This document shows positions 47,001-60,443 of a stretch of DNA of 64,000 nt, piece after piece. The stretch covers positions 7,010,501 to 7,074,500 of the forward strand of contig JAILWY010000024.1 of assembly GCA_022113835.1 (NCBI GenBank), written 5' to 3'. Numbering within the stretch: the first letter of the stretch is position 1; each line of letters begins with the position of its first letter. The notes below the pieces were generated by a model. The model saw nothing but the letters and a program-made list of their open reading frames with translations, had not been told where the DNA came from and did no database searches. This DNA comes from Atopsyche davidsoni (taxonomy: Eukaryota > Arthropoda > Insecta > Trichoptera > Hydrobiosidae). The position numbers were made by a program, and so were the translations under genes.

Positions 47001-49682
47001 AATTTTTTTGGTAACTGTAGAATGTTCTCTCGCATTATCTGTAGTTTGGGTATTGCTTAGTATTAAAAAAACTTTTAATAGCAATCACAAAAACAATATT
47101 TTAAAAAATGTAGAGACACTTGAATCATGGCAAGAAGAGTACATCGTATTTATATGGCAATAACAAAATCAATCAATATATAACTATTAAAAAAATTGTA
47201 CGTTTCAATTATAATCAATATATAATGCACAGCCAAAGCGTACCTATTCACAAATAGAAAGGCATTGTTTTACAGATTCAGTACACAAATAAATTTAGTC
47301 AAGTTCAAATCGCCAATTTTAAAATCAATAAAAAAAATTCGGTACTAACAATTTTTTTAAAAATACAATTATTATTTGAAAAATTTTTGTAATAATAGTT
47401 GATTAATGTAACCGAACTCTGATGAGCCACCAACACACAAAATAATACAGTGTGCCAAAACTCAGCGTATCGACCAAAAAAAAGACAATTTGGATATTTA
47501 AAAAAATGTTTAGTAATCTTGGCTAAGTATATGCAATGATTTCATATAAAAACTAACTATCTCTTATTGGATGATAACGCTAGTTTTGAAACGACTCTCA
47601 CGAATAACAATGGCACGCAGTCCACACAAGCACACATGCACTGGTTGCCCTAAAATATACTTTCGCAAATTCAGACATAAGGCGACGCATTCCATGCGTA
47701 ATGACAATTTATATATATTTTTTTACTATACGAATATTCTAGGAGGTTAATTTGGTATATTTTGCATTCAGTGAAAAAAAAAAAACTCAGATTTCAATTT
47801 CACTGCATGCCATCGATACACAATTGTAATACAATAATATGTCACTTATAACAATAATATCCTTAAAACGGATGTATAATATGCAAAATCATATGCTTGA
47901 CATTGTACAAATTCTTCAACACAAAACAAAGGAAAAGCAAGAGTAAAATAAACGACTAAATGAATATTGTACATACTGCTTTCCTAAAAAGAGTAAGTAG
48001 CTTTTTAATGTCGTATCAGGTACTCCATTGCGTATACTTTACCGTTGTAGTCATAATCGTTTGCTAAAGCTAAGGTTTAAGTGAGCTATGGCTTAGCAAC
48101 GTCTGATACAATGAAAAATGGGCTGCGACAAAGCTATGGCGTGATAAGCCATTTTATATTAATTATTAAGATCTGCTTTAGATAATGACTGCATAATACG
48201 GTGTATGAATAGTAAACTTTAAAATAATAAATACACAAAAAATTTCAGTACCTATATTTATATTAGAATATATAAAATAAGAAAGTGACGCTGCGCCGGG
48301 TTAATATTTACAATACAAGGTTTTTGTTTTTTCGACAGTTTTATTGACCTTGATATATATATATATATATATAAATTTTTCATGCATTATGATTATCAAT
48401 GATTATTGAATATTAAATAGATTCGCATTATTTACCAAAGCTTGTGTTAGCAAATTTTTAGGTAAAAGAATCACATATGAAATGATGAGAAAAACGCAAA
48501 TTCACCTTTTATGGCTAGAAAAAGCAGCTCGGTGACAAATTCTTTTGGACCATCATACTTTGTTTGCAGATAAATTATCTCATTGTTATAAATGTGAATT
48601 CTTTGGAAAAAAAAACCATATAGGAATATTCAAGAAAGAAAAAAATAACACTTCTTAGTAGAGATATGAATACTTATTTACAAAAATAATAATAGAAATT
48701 TGCAGAGGTTAAATAAAATATTTAATTTGACTATTTTCACTTTCCGCATTTTATATATTCCAACATATTAAAAGTCTAAAATTAATACAATCATAAAAAA
48801 ATTAAATCTAGAAGATTTTTTGCAATATTACAGACCTGCATTTCGAAATGCAGGGTATTAATTTTACACTTTTGAATTAAGTTGCATTGAAAAGTCGATA
48901 TACACATAATTATAATGACAATACTTACAATGTAAACAAATGATAAGCGTAAAAAATCCTACATACAAAAAAATTAAAAATAAAACCAATAAAAAAAAAA
49001 AAAAAACACCCTGTGACTGTAACTTTCCCTGTTATGAGCTATCGTTGGGGTATAATTTCATTTGTTAGCATTGCACATTATATTTAAAGTAAAACACGTA
49101 AAAAAGAATTTTCAATGTGAATTATGCTAATAAATGTAATCAAATAAAACTGTGATACCATAATGTCAAAAATAACGGTTACTTTGAATGGCAATTGATT
49201 TTGAAACAGTTTTACATACCCAGTAAAGCCTTCTAGATCAAAAAATAATCTAAAGAAAGCTGGTTTACTCAATTAATTAAGAGTTTGTGTAACATATTAC
49301 TTTTGAAGTTCTTTTAATGTGAAAAATAAAACTGTTCCTTTCATTAAAAATTGTTTCAAAACGGTGTGTGATGGGAACTGAAACAGAAGACCGAATGCGT
49401 CTCCGCTAATTCATTCCTCAAAAGAGGCTATATTTTTCACCACGATGTGTAAAAATATTTAAAAAATTAAACACACACCTGTTATTTGTGACATTAGGGC
49501 ATCATTTTTCATTCAACCATTATTTTTACACAAACACATTAACAGAAGGGTGTAATTATTTGTGTTGGACTTTTACAATGAGGACATTCTTGCATGCCTT
49601 TGATGATACAAATTGTCATGGTATTTTGTTTGTTCAAAAAAAAATAATTAACATTAATCTACAAATTGTCCGTGCAACCACA
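44007..49682. other. Long gene-poor intergenic stretch
   Basis: About 5.7 kb of AT-rich sequence between the 3' ends of TIM14 (+) and GRTP1 (-). No frame longer than about 80 codons and no recognisable domain. It includes an AT dinucleotide run (48353-48373) and probably long 3' UTRs of both genes. I see no tRNA, and no structured-RNA candidate I could defend. Confidence 0.55.
48353..48373. repeat. AT microsatellite
   Basis: Uninterrupted AT dinucleotides of about 21 bases. Confidence 0.9.
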
Positions 49683-52600
49683 TTATCTGTCAGACCCGCG
49701 CTCCAGACGCTGTCTCGCCAGGCTCTCGCGCAGCTTCAGTATGGTCGAGTTGGAGAGGGAACCTGGCACTTTGAATATACTCTGAAAATGTAAAAAAGAA
49801 ATTATTCTACATTGATCTATAATACACGAAAGTCTCAGAATTATTCTTAATTTATCGACAAGATAATCTTAAGTATACATGGTTCCAAATGTTTTTTTGG
49901 TAAGATGGAATATCATAATATGGTTAATGGAACTGGTATTTATTTTGTAATACTCCATTTTATAACAATAAAATAAAACCAAATGGTTTTGGAGACTACG
50001 TTTATTTTGCTTGAAGATGCCGTGTTCGGCGAAAGAGCTCTCGCTATAAGCAAAATAAACGTAGTCTCCAAAACCATTTGGTTTTATTTTATTGTCATAA
50101 TATGGTAATGAGAAAAACACATTTTAAACTTACTACTATTAACAACGCATTACTGTGAAATAGTAAATGTTCTTTGATAAGACGTTATATCATTAAATTC
50201 GAAGCCTATCTGAGAATACAATGTTATAGTTTAAACGAATCACTAATATAAATATTCACATATATACTGCTGTTATCAAAGGCAGCAGATGAAGCATTTT
50301 TATTTATAATAAATGAAAATTTTAGATTACAGCTCAATGTAAGTTTACATGCAATTTGTATCTCAGAATTTTTGTTTAAATTATTTTGCTTATTTTTTTA
50401 AATACTTTTATTTCCTCCATCGAGCTACTGGAGTAACAATAATTTGTAGGTAAAAATAAATAAATAATGTAAATGTCAATATGAGTACATATATCAAAAG
50501 TATAGTTACCTGCATAAAAATATGGCAATTAACGGCAAACGAATTCCTCACAATTTCTTTGAAGCACTCAGCGAGGGAGGAGAAATCATTGCATTGTAAA
50601 ATGTGCGTTCTGTTCTGCTTTAGCAGCGTCAGACAAACTCGGAACAAGATTTTGGACCCCTCGTAGAAGAGGCAGTCCCATATTCTAAGGACCGTTTCGG
50701 TGGGAAGGACTTCAGCGAAAAGGCAGATAAACCACTTGGTGCTGATCATCGCCCAGGGTAAGCCTGAAAAGATGTTGATTTTGATATATGAACAGATGAT
50801 CATTATTGGATGCACAGACCTATCATATAAACAATTTTAAATGTAAAAAAAAAAAAAATCATTCTTGAAATCTACAAACTTACTTTAACAAAAACTTGTC
50901 AGTAGTTTTCATATCAGAATAAACGCTCAAGTAATACAATTCAAAATAAGATATGGGTTGATTAAAATTTTTTCCAAGTTTTCTGGTAATTAACCCTGGT
51001 AAATGGAGAGATCTAGACACTAGGATCTTACTCACCAAGGCTGCTGATGTGCTGGTGGACATCAGGGATCTTGATTTTGACGAGCTCCGAGAGAACGTCA
51101 ATGTCTGTTATGAGTCCGTCCATGGTTCTTGTGTAGTAATCGGGTAAGATGACTTCTACCAGCACTTTCAAAAGCCAAAAGGCAGTTTCTTCATTGTTTG
51201 TAACAAGTAGTAATAATCCTGAAAATAAAAAGACGCATAAGTTTACAAAATAAGCCATATTAACTATTAAACGAGTCAGTGGTCATAAGATAAGTTGCAG
51301 ATTTTGGCTGCTGTTGTTAATAAGCCTCTTTTTGTGGGTGTTAGGCTGAGTAAAATTAACAACGAGACACATTCATTTCACAATTTAAAAATTAAAAAAC
51401 TTTCTCTTTTCTCCAGTTTATGCCCAAAATGGAAACATCTAAGCTCAGATAATCTGAACGAGGAGTTATTAAACATAATAAAGCAGGTTAGTAAGCAATT
51501 GGAGACTATTGTGACTGTGTCTGTCTGGTAAAATCTCCACATTAGTCTTGTATGAAAGAAAATTATTAAAACCTGTATCAGTATTAAAAAAAGTTATTGC
51601 TCTATCTGGGTTCGAACTGTGACTTCATAGTTGGTAAATAAAAATAATAAATGCTAAACCACAAGGTTATTATTGGTCTAAAGATCATTATTAATTTTCG
51701 GCTTTACATTTACAGCAAACAATTGAAATTTTAGATTCTAAATGTGCTCTATTAGACAAGTAGTTTTTATCCGTGAACTGAAATAAATAAATTCAAGTAA
51801 TTACCAGCAATGTAGTTGAGGCCTTGACAGTATCCAACATCTTTATTGTTGTGAGCATATGCGACTAGAACGTTAAATAGATGCGCTTGGTGGTTTGCGG
51901 TTTTGTTGAAGTAGATATTGTCGGGAAATGTTCTGGGGAGGTCAGTCTTAACAATGTCCACAAGCTCCTTCTCAAACGGAGAGTCCAATAATCTCTCATA
52001 TAAGTCTGGTGATTGCTCTTTCTTGAGATGCGCACCTGATATCAACATCCAGACAGCGCACCGATGACCACCTAAATGAAAATATTTATTTTATTTATAT
52101 TAAGGCCTTCTTAAATTTAACATATTGTATGCAACAAATCATTGAGAGACTGGTATAAATAATTTCGAGTATAATCTGTCTAACACATTTTTATTTCAGT
52201 GGAATGATATTTACTGTATATAATTAAATAAGAATTTGCATCTTTTTTATTGAAATCGATAATAACAATTAAACCATAGTTTTTAAGTTTTACGTTGAAC
52301 AAGCTTATAGTTTTTTTTATAAAGAAATACAACAATGCTCTTCAAGAGTTCTTCAAACCTTAAAAAAATATTATCTTTTAAGTGGCGAGTCAATGCTGTA
52401 GCCATATTAGATGAAGTTCTTTTTTTAGTATTCAGGTAGTAAAATGAGTGCAAAATATTTTTGATATATCATTATTTCACTTTCACGTTAAACTATTTTT
52501 TGTTTTTAGAATTTGTATGCACATTATCAGTAAGTCATCTTAAACTAAATCGACAACCACTCGAATAACACGACAGTATCATTTTTTTTAAATCGAAATT

Positions 52601-53156
52601 ATAAAAACAATTATTTTTACTACTAATTTAATACTTTGTAATTTACCTGGAATTCCTTTTCTTACAAATCGTTTTATAGTGAGGCTTCGTTTTAAGGATT
52701 TTCCTTCGCCGAGCATGTCTGACCATTTTTTCGATCTCTTTGCTAATACTTTTAAATATACTGACATGAACTCTTCATACGAAGAATAGTCGAAGTCCTC
52801 CGGTCTTTCAAACCCATATTCATCGACTTTACTACAATGAAAACAAATAAATAAAGAAATCAGTCACACACACTTATTATAGAATTTGTATAAGGTTCAA
52901 ACATTACATTTCACTGTCAATATAAAACATTATTCAAGGGGCGTGTGCATTATACTAAGATGTAAACAACTCAGAAGAACAAGCTTCAATTCAATAGACC
53001 GAGCATTTACGGCCAATGAAATAAATTGGTGATTCAGAGAAAAATTAACCCATTGACCTCAACAGGAATAACCTGTAAATAGTTAAAAATTGCGCGGTAA
53101 TATACACTTCTAGTAAATTATGCTGTTTACAATTACCTAAAACTAGAATTTGCCAT
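49683..53156 (-). CDS. GRTP1: Growth-hormone-regulated TBC protein 1 (Rab GAP)
   Basis: Exons (minus strand) are 53156-53137, 52831-52647, 52071-51805, 51218-51036, 50763-50510 and 49781-49683. All phases agree, giving 335 residues, essentially the size of human GRTP1 (336). The N terminus KVDEYGFERPEDFDY is typical of the family. The TBC domain starts at about residue 60 with RKGIPGGHRCAVW. The catalytic arginine finger lies in V109-KTDLPR115 and the glutamine finger in GYCQG (148-152). The end VPGSLSNSTILKLRESLA is also family-like. It stimulates GTP hydrolysis by a Rab protein; the Rab partner cannot be read from sequence. The first exon encodes only six codons plus two bases. Sec5 starts 441 bp away in the opposite direction. 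Confidence 0.95.
49960..50100. repeat. 53-bp inverted repeat with 35-nt loop
   Basis: Arms 49960-50012 and 50048-50100 are complementary at 52 of 53 positions (one A/C mismatch at 49964/50096). The loop is 50013-50047. It lies in the last intron of GRTP1. The near-perfect pairing implies a recent origin or a strong RNA hairpin. Confidence 0.95.
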
Positions 53157-53597
53157 GCCAATTGATTTCAGACAACCCGCCCTTCTCTTCAATGAACGAA
53201 ATGTGATTTTTTTGACGTTTGAAGCCTCCGATAAGAAGTATTTACACTTTATTTAATTTTTAATATAATATTCAGCATCGAGTCCTAGCATTTTCAGCCA
53301 ACTAAATTATAGTTGTAGTTTTTAGATATCATTGATTACTATTTATTTTAGAGTTAAATAGTTTTATTGATATTTAAATATCAAATGCTAATTTAAACAT
53401 AATATTTAATTAGTAAAGATTGTCTTATTTATATTATTATATTTAGGTGTATTTAATAAAACTGAAACTATCTATGGTTTTCAACTGTCATGTAATCTGT
53501 CAAAAAAGGTGTAACCCTATTCCGACGATAAGTGTTTTATTCAGAAAGCTAATTATAGAATAATTGATAACGATTGATAAAGTATCAGATTACAAAA
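53157..53597. promoter_or_regulatory. Divergent promoter region, GRTP1 / Sec5
   Basis: Only 441 bp separate the two start codons, so both 5' UTRs and promoters must lie here. No TATA box or named site is convincing in the AT-rich background. Confidence 0.6.
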
Positions 53598-56500
53598 ATG
53601 GGTCCGCCCCCTGTTGTAACTGGGCTTTCTCCGAAAGAGGGACCTCCAGGCACTAGAGTTACAATACGCGGTGAATTTTTAGGAGTAAAAGCGAATGATT
53701 TGATAGGTGTGTACATACTCTCTAATTATTATTTTTTGTTGATAATTAGCCTAATTAATTTTAATAAGTTTATTCCCTGCGTTATTATTTATATTTAACT
53801 ATCCTGTTTTTTAAGGTGTTTCAATATGCGGTTGTGATTGTTTACTGTCTGCGGAGTGGAAAAGCAAAAATAAGATTGTTGCAAGATCTGGACCTGGTAA
53901 AGGACGAGGAGATATTATTGTGACAACTAGATCTGGCGGAGAAGGAACATCGACTGTTCAGTTTAGAGGTAATTTTCAGAATCAGTTTTTATGTCTATAA
54001 AAACATAACGTTATTACAATTGGTGCAGTTTCCTGGGTCGTTTTGTAAATTCAAACTCTACATATAATCTTAAGTGAATTCAAAACAATACCCTAGATTT
54101 ATCACTTATTTCATGTAACTGATTGAAATGTAGGTTAGCAAATATAACATAAGTTATGCATTTGTTTTAATTTTATATTGTTAATATTATCAATTTGTAG
54201 GTTACCACGAATCCTACGGCCCAATGAAAGAAAGTGCTGTATGGGTAGAGGAAGGAGGGACAACTTTATCATGGGGTCGTCGTCCTCTTTCTCCTGCATC
54301 ATATGCACCACCGGATCCTCTAGGACTGTCCACCGAGGGTGATGAAAACAAATTCCCAGAGGATAAACTCCAAGAGCTGTTTCCAGACTGGTAATGCCGT
54401 TTTCCTTTCACTGTTTATTTTGTCATGCGTTATAGACTCTTATTTTTTTGTTTATAAAAATACTTAATAAAATTATATTGTTGAATTCAATTTCAACAAT
54501 TGTTTTCTTTTGGTAAAACAGAATAATCCTGTGTTGGTGAAAAAATGTAAATAATTGCCTACATTTCAATAGGAGGTTATTCAATTTTTCATGTACCTTT
54601 GTGTGATTATTTGTTTCTTACAGTTCCGGTGATTTATCTGCAGAGAATTTTCATCCTGGTTGGTTTTTACTCGAACATCATCATAATACATCATTTGAAG
54701 ATCTTAAAGCGGGGACACTTTTTCTTAAACGCAAGGTAAACATTATAATTATGTAACATACATTCATTAATAAATATGTGCTAAATAATTTAAAGTTGGG
54801 TTTTTTTTTATAATACTTAATGTTTATACTTTTCATTTTATCAGGTTGATGTTCAGAAAGAAGGTCAATTAAGTTTTCTGAAAGCAAATACTGGTAGTGT
54901 GATGGATCAACTTGATGCTTTGATAGTTCTAAAAGATCGCTTTGAAATTGATGTCCAAGAAGGCGGAAAGGAGCCGCTGAAAAAACTTGGAACGGCAATA
55001 GAAGGTTTTTAGGATAAATATTCCGATAGACCGAAATGATAAAGTTAACTGCTTTGTTAATCTGCTTTATTTTTTATTTTCAGAGTCTATGGTCGAAGCC
55101 AACAAGCTGTTCGATGAAGTACTCGCTAGAAAGGACAAAGCTGATTCTACTAGGGCTGCACTGACTATTCTCACGAGATATAAATTTTTGTTTCAATTGC
55201 CTGGTAATATTGACAAGAACATAGTTAAAAAGGATTATGACCTTGTTATCAATGATTATGCTAGAGCTAAAAATTTGTTTGGAAAAACTGAAGTCCCCGT
55301 AAGTTAAATTTTTTTATTCCCATTATATTCAAGATTTCGTTAATACCTCATACTTTTTTTTTTTCAATTTTTATTTGATAAAAACTGCACGAAATTAAAT
55401 TTTGAGATTGATGTGTATTCACGTTGAAAAATTGGACTTTTGTATTTAAAGATAATTTGTAATGATAATGGTGTCAATTCAATAAATTTTTATTTTCTAG
55501 ATATTCAAAAAAGTATTGACCGAAGTGGAAAAGCGAATTGATAACCTCCGTTCGATTCTCCACACTAAGCTTCAAAAGATGCCGATTTCTGTTGATGATC
55601 AAAAGCACTTGATTCGTTCTCTGATGAATCTTGAATGGGCTGGGGATGCAGCCTGGGACGCGATCACCAGTCGTTGCGATTATATATCTAAGCAGATCAC
55701 GAGGACCAGGGACTATCATGTACAACTAGAAGCTACTGAAGATGACCAAGGTACAGTGATCTTTGAAATTCTTCTCATATTTATTTCGAATAACAACCAT
55801 TTTTACAATATCGATGAAAACAAATCTTTATTATATATTAAACATTAATTCAATTTATTTGACTCATAAAAAAAAATTATTCCTTCTAGCAATTGTGTAT
55901 TTAAATCAAATATATTTTTTTCAGTTGTACGCTCCTAAATATAGGAATCATTCGCAAATGTAACATCTAAAAAGATATATTGTCATTCTTTTAGGTAAGA
56001 ATCAAAAGGGTTCTAAATCTAGCACGGCGGCAGCAGCTGAGTGGTGGCCCGCCCGCGTGTCCATGTGTGGGGCACTCTGCCCTCTTCTGACGGAGGCGTT
56101 ACCCAACCTATGGAGGCTCGGACAGAGTTACTTCTGCGGAGAGCTGAGAGGAGACAGAGCTCCTGATAAGCATGACAAGTTTAAAGTTAGTACATACAAT
56201 TGAATATTGTGAATATTTTTTTCTTAAATCTTTATACATCTCATGTATCATGAGTACTCGGTACAAAGGAGCATTTTTTATAGTCCCTCGAAATTTGTTA
56301 AATATTTGATCGTACAGGCGATTATTAAAATAATGTTTATTGTTATTTGCAGAGGATGATTCTTGCCTCAATTGAGTTCTTCAGTCGTACTCTTCGAACT
56401 GCATTACTCCCGCAAACCATAGATAGAACCACTCCGTTAGAAAAGACGATTTGGGGCAATAATTCCATGCCGAATCTCTGCAACTGGCTGGCACATTGTC

Positions 56501-58273
56501 TCCGGGATGTCAGAGAGACCTACAGCTCTCTAATGCGTCTAGATCTACCTTCGGAAGCCTTGGATATCGTCGGAAACCTTATCTATGATTTAAGATTACA
56601 TTGCATGATTGGCCTGTTAAAACAGTCCATCGATTCAATAAAGACATTCCACAAAAAAGAAACATGGAAAGTTGAGTTTGATGCTCATCATGGTGCTATT
56701 ACAGATTTGGTAAAAAAAACTTTTACTTATTCTAGTTATTTAAATTTATACATTCCTCGGTTTGCGTTATATAACTACGATAACATTTTATTTTTCAGCC
56801 TGGTTTACTAGAAAGAACTGTGTATGATGTCATTAGTGTGATAAAAGAGTCCGTTTTAATAACGTGTCCAAGAGAAAAGCCCCTCTTAGATTCTGGATCC
56901 GCAGCTTGCAGACATCTCAGCGCACATACACAAGACATGTTTCTTGCATTCACCAAGTGTCTTGAAAAGCTGGCTTTCAGTCACGACGAACAGGTAAATA
57001 GTATACTATGCTAAATGTGAACTTTTATATCCTTTCCGTGCCAAAGTTTCTGACCTGTCAGACGACAGTACTTCAGACTTACTTTCATAGTTATTTAAGG
57101 CATTATATAATTTTAAAAATATATTTTTCAGGATAGTGGACAGTCACCGTTATCAGTAGTGTTGGGGTCACCAGAGATGATGTCATCATCTCGACGCTTA
57201 GTGGATTCGGAAGGCCATGACACGCTGACGTCCATACCACCGTGGCAACACCGATTACTCATCACACTCTCCAACTGTCATTATACCACTGATTCGGTTT
57301 TGCCGAGAATAGTAACCTTTTTTGATAAGTAAGAAAATAGACTATTTAATTTATAAAAAAAATTAATGTACACTGTTAATTTTATTTATAATGTATTATG
57401 TTTGTTTTAGAAATGGTTATCCTAAACCAATCATTCCATCAGAAGCGGCCAAAGTATCTCTTAGAACATTGGACCGATCCATTATGGAGGCGTATCTTGA
57501 ACAGAAGAGTGATCCTCTGGTGGGAACCATCGAGCCCTCTATGTATATTGGAAAGTTTGACTGGGACATGAAAACCAAACCTACTGATGTGCGTCCGTAT
57601 GCCAAAGAATGCATGAACAATCTTATCGCAGTCCACGCAGAGGTAATATTTTATTATTTCTATCTAGCAACATACTATTCTTAAGTTTTGTAAAAAAAAG
57701 TGCAATGTGTATTTTTTGTTTTGTTTAGGTACACAGCATCTCTCCCAGCCTAGTGAGGGCAGTATTGTCGCAAATCATTGAGACTGTTGGAGAAGAAATA
57801 AAAAGGCTTATGGGTAGTTGCCATGGGTCCTTTTCAGACAATGGAGCTTTACAGGCACGAATAGATATTACAACAATACGAGATTTTGTTATTCCACTAC
57901 TCACACTAAAAGCCAAGTGAGTATTAATAATTTTTTAAAATTAAAATTGTTGAATGAAACTAAAAACATTACTCTTGGCTAATTTCCGTAAAGAGGATAA
58001 AGGTTGAGTATATCTGTGATGACTGATTAATTTTTTTTTTGTATTTCAGAAACTTCTTTAACGAGGCTTTAGACTACATTCCAGATATTAAATCAACCGA
58101 AGATAAGGCGTAAGTTATTTGTTTTTTTCATAATTATCATACTACAAGATCAGTTCTCTTTTATGTAGTATGTTAAAACATTTTGTTTTTCCTTTTGCAG
58201 ATTAAAAGATCAAATAATTCAAGACTTCAAGAATCGAACAAGGCTGCAGATGATGTGCTTTAAACATTGCTAA
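53598..58273 (+). CDS. Sec5: Exocyst complex subunit Sec5 (EXOC2)
   Basis: Fifteen exons: 53598-53706, 53816-53968, 54201-54390, 54624-54735, 54845-55004, 55084-55298, 55501-55750, 55995-56185, 56353-56709, 56799-56993, 57132-57328, 57411-57642, 57729-57916, 58050-58109 and 58201-58273. All junctions keep frame; 893 residues, normal for the family. The N-terminal IPT/TIG fold ([20 protein letters not shown] to about residue 88) is the Ral-GTPase binding module. A helical-rod region follows ([35 protein letters not shown], then EWWPARVS). Sec5 is part of the octameric exocyst that tethers secretory vesicles to the plasma membrane. The ATG at 53598 was chosen over upstream in-frame bases because [12 protein letters not shown] matches the family start. 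AATAAA lies at 58318-58323. Confidence 0.97.
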
Positions 58274-58645
58274 AATATTTATTAATTTATTATGATATTG
58301 CAAATGAAAAAAAACCTAATAAATATCCGTTGTACTATTCAACTTGTTTATTGAATTTAATCAGAAATTGGTTAAGTTATATTTAATTGTTCAACAAACA
58401 TACTTTTAAAATAAACACTAACCCTAAAAATCAAATAATGCTGATCTTAAATAACTAGATTTTATCTGAATCAGATTCAGGTGCGCTAAAAATTCTGGCC
58501 AGTCAAATAACATCATTTCAAAGTTACTACAATAGGCAAAGTGTAATATTTCCAACATTAATATTTTTTAGTAAGATGGGATGAGTTTAGAGTAATTGAA
58601 AGTCAAAACAATATTTTCAAAGTTATTTTCTCTTCTTGACTAGAC

Positions 58646-59993
58646 CAGTGGTCCCCAACCCTTGCCCGCGGGTACCATGGCGCCCGCCGACCGTTTACAT
58701 GTGCCCGCCGCTGTGCGACCACGATATAAAATATTTGAGTTAACAAAAAAATGTTATGAAAAAAGTTAGTATTAAGTAATTGAACAAAGAAATATAAACG
58801 AAAATAATTATATCGTTATAATTTTCCAAATAATAATTCTTCACAGAAAATCGTATATGTATAAGCCTGTAGAAATAGCATCTTATGGGTGTAGTTTGGT
58901 TTGTCTTCGTCTCTGTAATAAAGCCCTCTAATAATGCATACGCGATATTGTTCAAATACTTGATGGAAAAGTTGCTGAATAAATATAAATCTGATATTTT
59001 TGCGGTAGTATGGTGAAAGTGTCTCTGATATTTTTGCGTTGATAAAAGTGAGGTGAAAGCGACTGATATTTTTGCGTTGGTTAAAGTGAGGTGAAAGCGA
59101 TGTGAAAGTGTCTCTGATATTTTTGCGCTGATAGAAGTGAGGTGAGAGCTATGTGAAAGTATATCCAATATTTCTGCTGTGGTAAAAGTGAGGTGAAAGC
59201 GATGTGAAAGTGACTCTGATATTTTTGCGTTTGTAAAAGTGAGGTGAAAGCGATGTGAAAGTATCTCTGATATTTTTGCGCTGATAGAAGTGAGGTGAGA
59301 GCTATGTGAAAGTATGTCCAATATTTTTACTGTGGTAAAAATGAAGAGAAAGCGACGTGAAAGTGGCTCTGATATTTTTCCGCTGGTAGAAGTGAGGTGA
59401 GAGGTATGTGAAAGTATATCTAATATTTTTGCTGCGGTTAAAGTGATGAGAAAGCGATGTGAAAGTGGCTCTGATATTTTTGCAGTGATAAAAGTGAGGT
59501 GAAAGCGATATGAAAGTGTCTCTGATATTTTTGCGTTGGTTATATAATTGGGTCAAGTTTGGGCAATTCTGAATGGTCATTTTTTTTAAAAATCAGCCAA
59601 TAAAAAAATTAAAAATTTAAATAAATATTGTTGGTGCATTAAAATCTTAAAAAAACATAATCCTGACCCTAATTGATTTTTTTCGTATTCTAACCTGTTG
59701 TTTGCAATGTTTAGCTATGGATGTACATTTCAAGTTGTTATTAAAAATAATTATTCGTTGCATGTTTGCCCCAACTCGACCCCATTACCAGTATTTTTAT
59801 ACTATTATTTATTTTACATAAAAATATAATCAATAATTTTTATAATTATATTTACGGAATCTAATATTTTTGTGCATTATATGTATTATTGACTATGTCC
59901 AACTATAAATAAACCTTAAAAAAAATAATTTGCCCGCCGTCCGACCGGCATTCTAGAATGCTTTCTTGGGTGCAAAAAGTTTAGGGACCCCTG
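58646..59993. mobile_element. hAT-type element, family A, expanded by a minisatellite
   Basis: It begins CAGTGGTCCCCAACCC and ends AGGGACCCCTG, sharing the GCGCCCGCCGACCG and GGCATTCTAGAATG blocks with the 264-bp element at 8084-8347. Flanking octamers GACTAGAC and GAAAAGAC match at 6 of 8. The interior is enlarged by a 51-bp minisatellite. No transposase frame. Confidence 0.8.
58985..59540 (-). repeat. 51-bp minisatellite inside the hAT-type element
   Basis: About eleven units with period near 51 bp, each containing TCTGATATTTTTGCG or CCAATATTTTT variants followed by AAAGTGAGGTGAAAGCGA. Unit types recur roughly every third copy (about 150 bp). Since 51 is a multiple of three, the minus strand stays open as 17-residue repeats (FHLTFTNAKIS-like) in long frames that I do not regard as genes. 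Confidence 0.9.
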
Positions 59994-60443
59994 GAAAAGA
60001 CAGTCTATTTGACTTTTTTTTTTAAAGTATTTCGGTTACACAAACCTTTGAGAAGATTTCGAAAAATGTTTTTTTTTAAACTTGATCTTTACAAATTTCA
60101 CGTGACACTTCAATAAAATAAAATCCGTAAATTTCAATAATTAAATTAAAACATTTGTTTTAAATAGTAAATTATCAAAATATTATTTTAAGGCACGCAC
60201 TTTGAATGTGGCACTTTATTTTAATTCATAGACAATATTCTTGCCTGGCCCGCGTCTAGCTTCATATCAAATACTCGCATAATGTTTGAATCCCGAACGT
60301 ACTTTGACAACAATCTGTGTTTGGGGTTTTGTGAAGTTGAAATCGATCGATGTTTTATAAATGTCAGAGATGTTACACGTGAAAGCATTTAATATGTAGA
60401 TGTATTTGCACGGTAGACTTTATATCGCCACAATCATAATATA

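Larger units (their letters stand above)
58274..60443. other. Intergenic region, mostly a hAT-type element
   Basis: Sec5 3' UTR and polyadenylation signal, then a 1.35-kb hAT-type element (58646-59993) and about 450 bp of AT-rich flank before the CEP295-like gene. No gene is seen. Confidence 0.7.

Noticed and set aside
44007..49682. Possible hidden gene or structured RNA in the 5.7-kb gap.
   Set aside because: No long frame, no splice-linked coding segments and no compositional island on reading both strands.
58740..59580. Two overlapping minus-strand frames of 193 and 92 codons with repeated FHLTFTNAKIS-like units.
   Set aside because: They are the translation of a 51-bp minisatellite inside a hAT-type element; there are no other coding signals.
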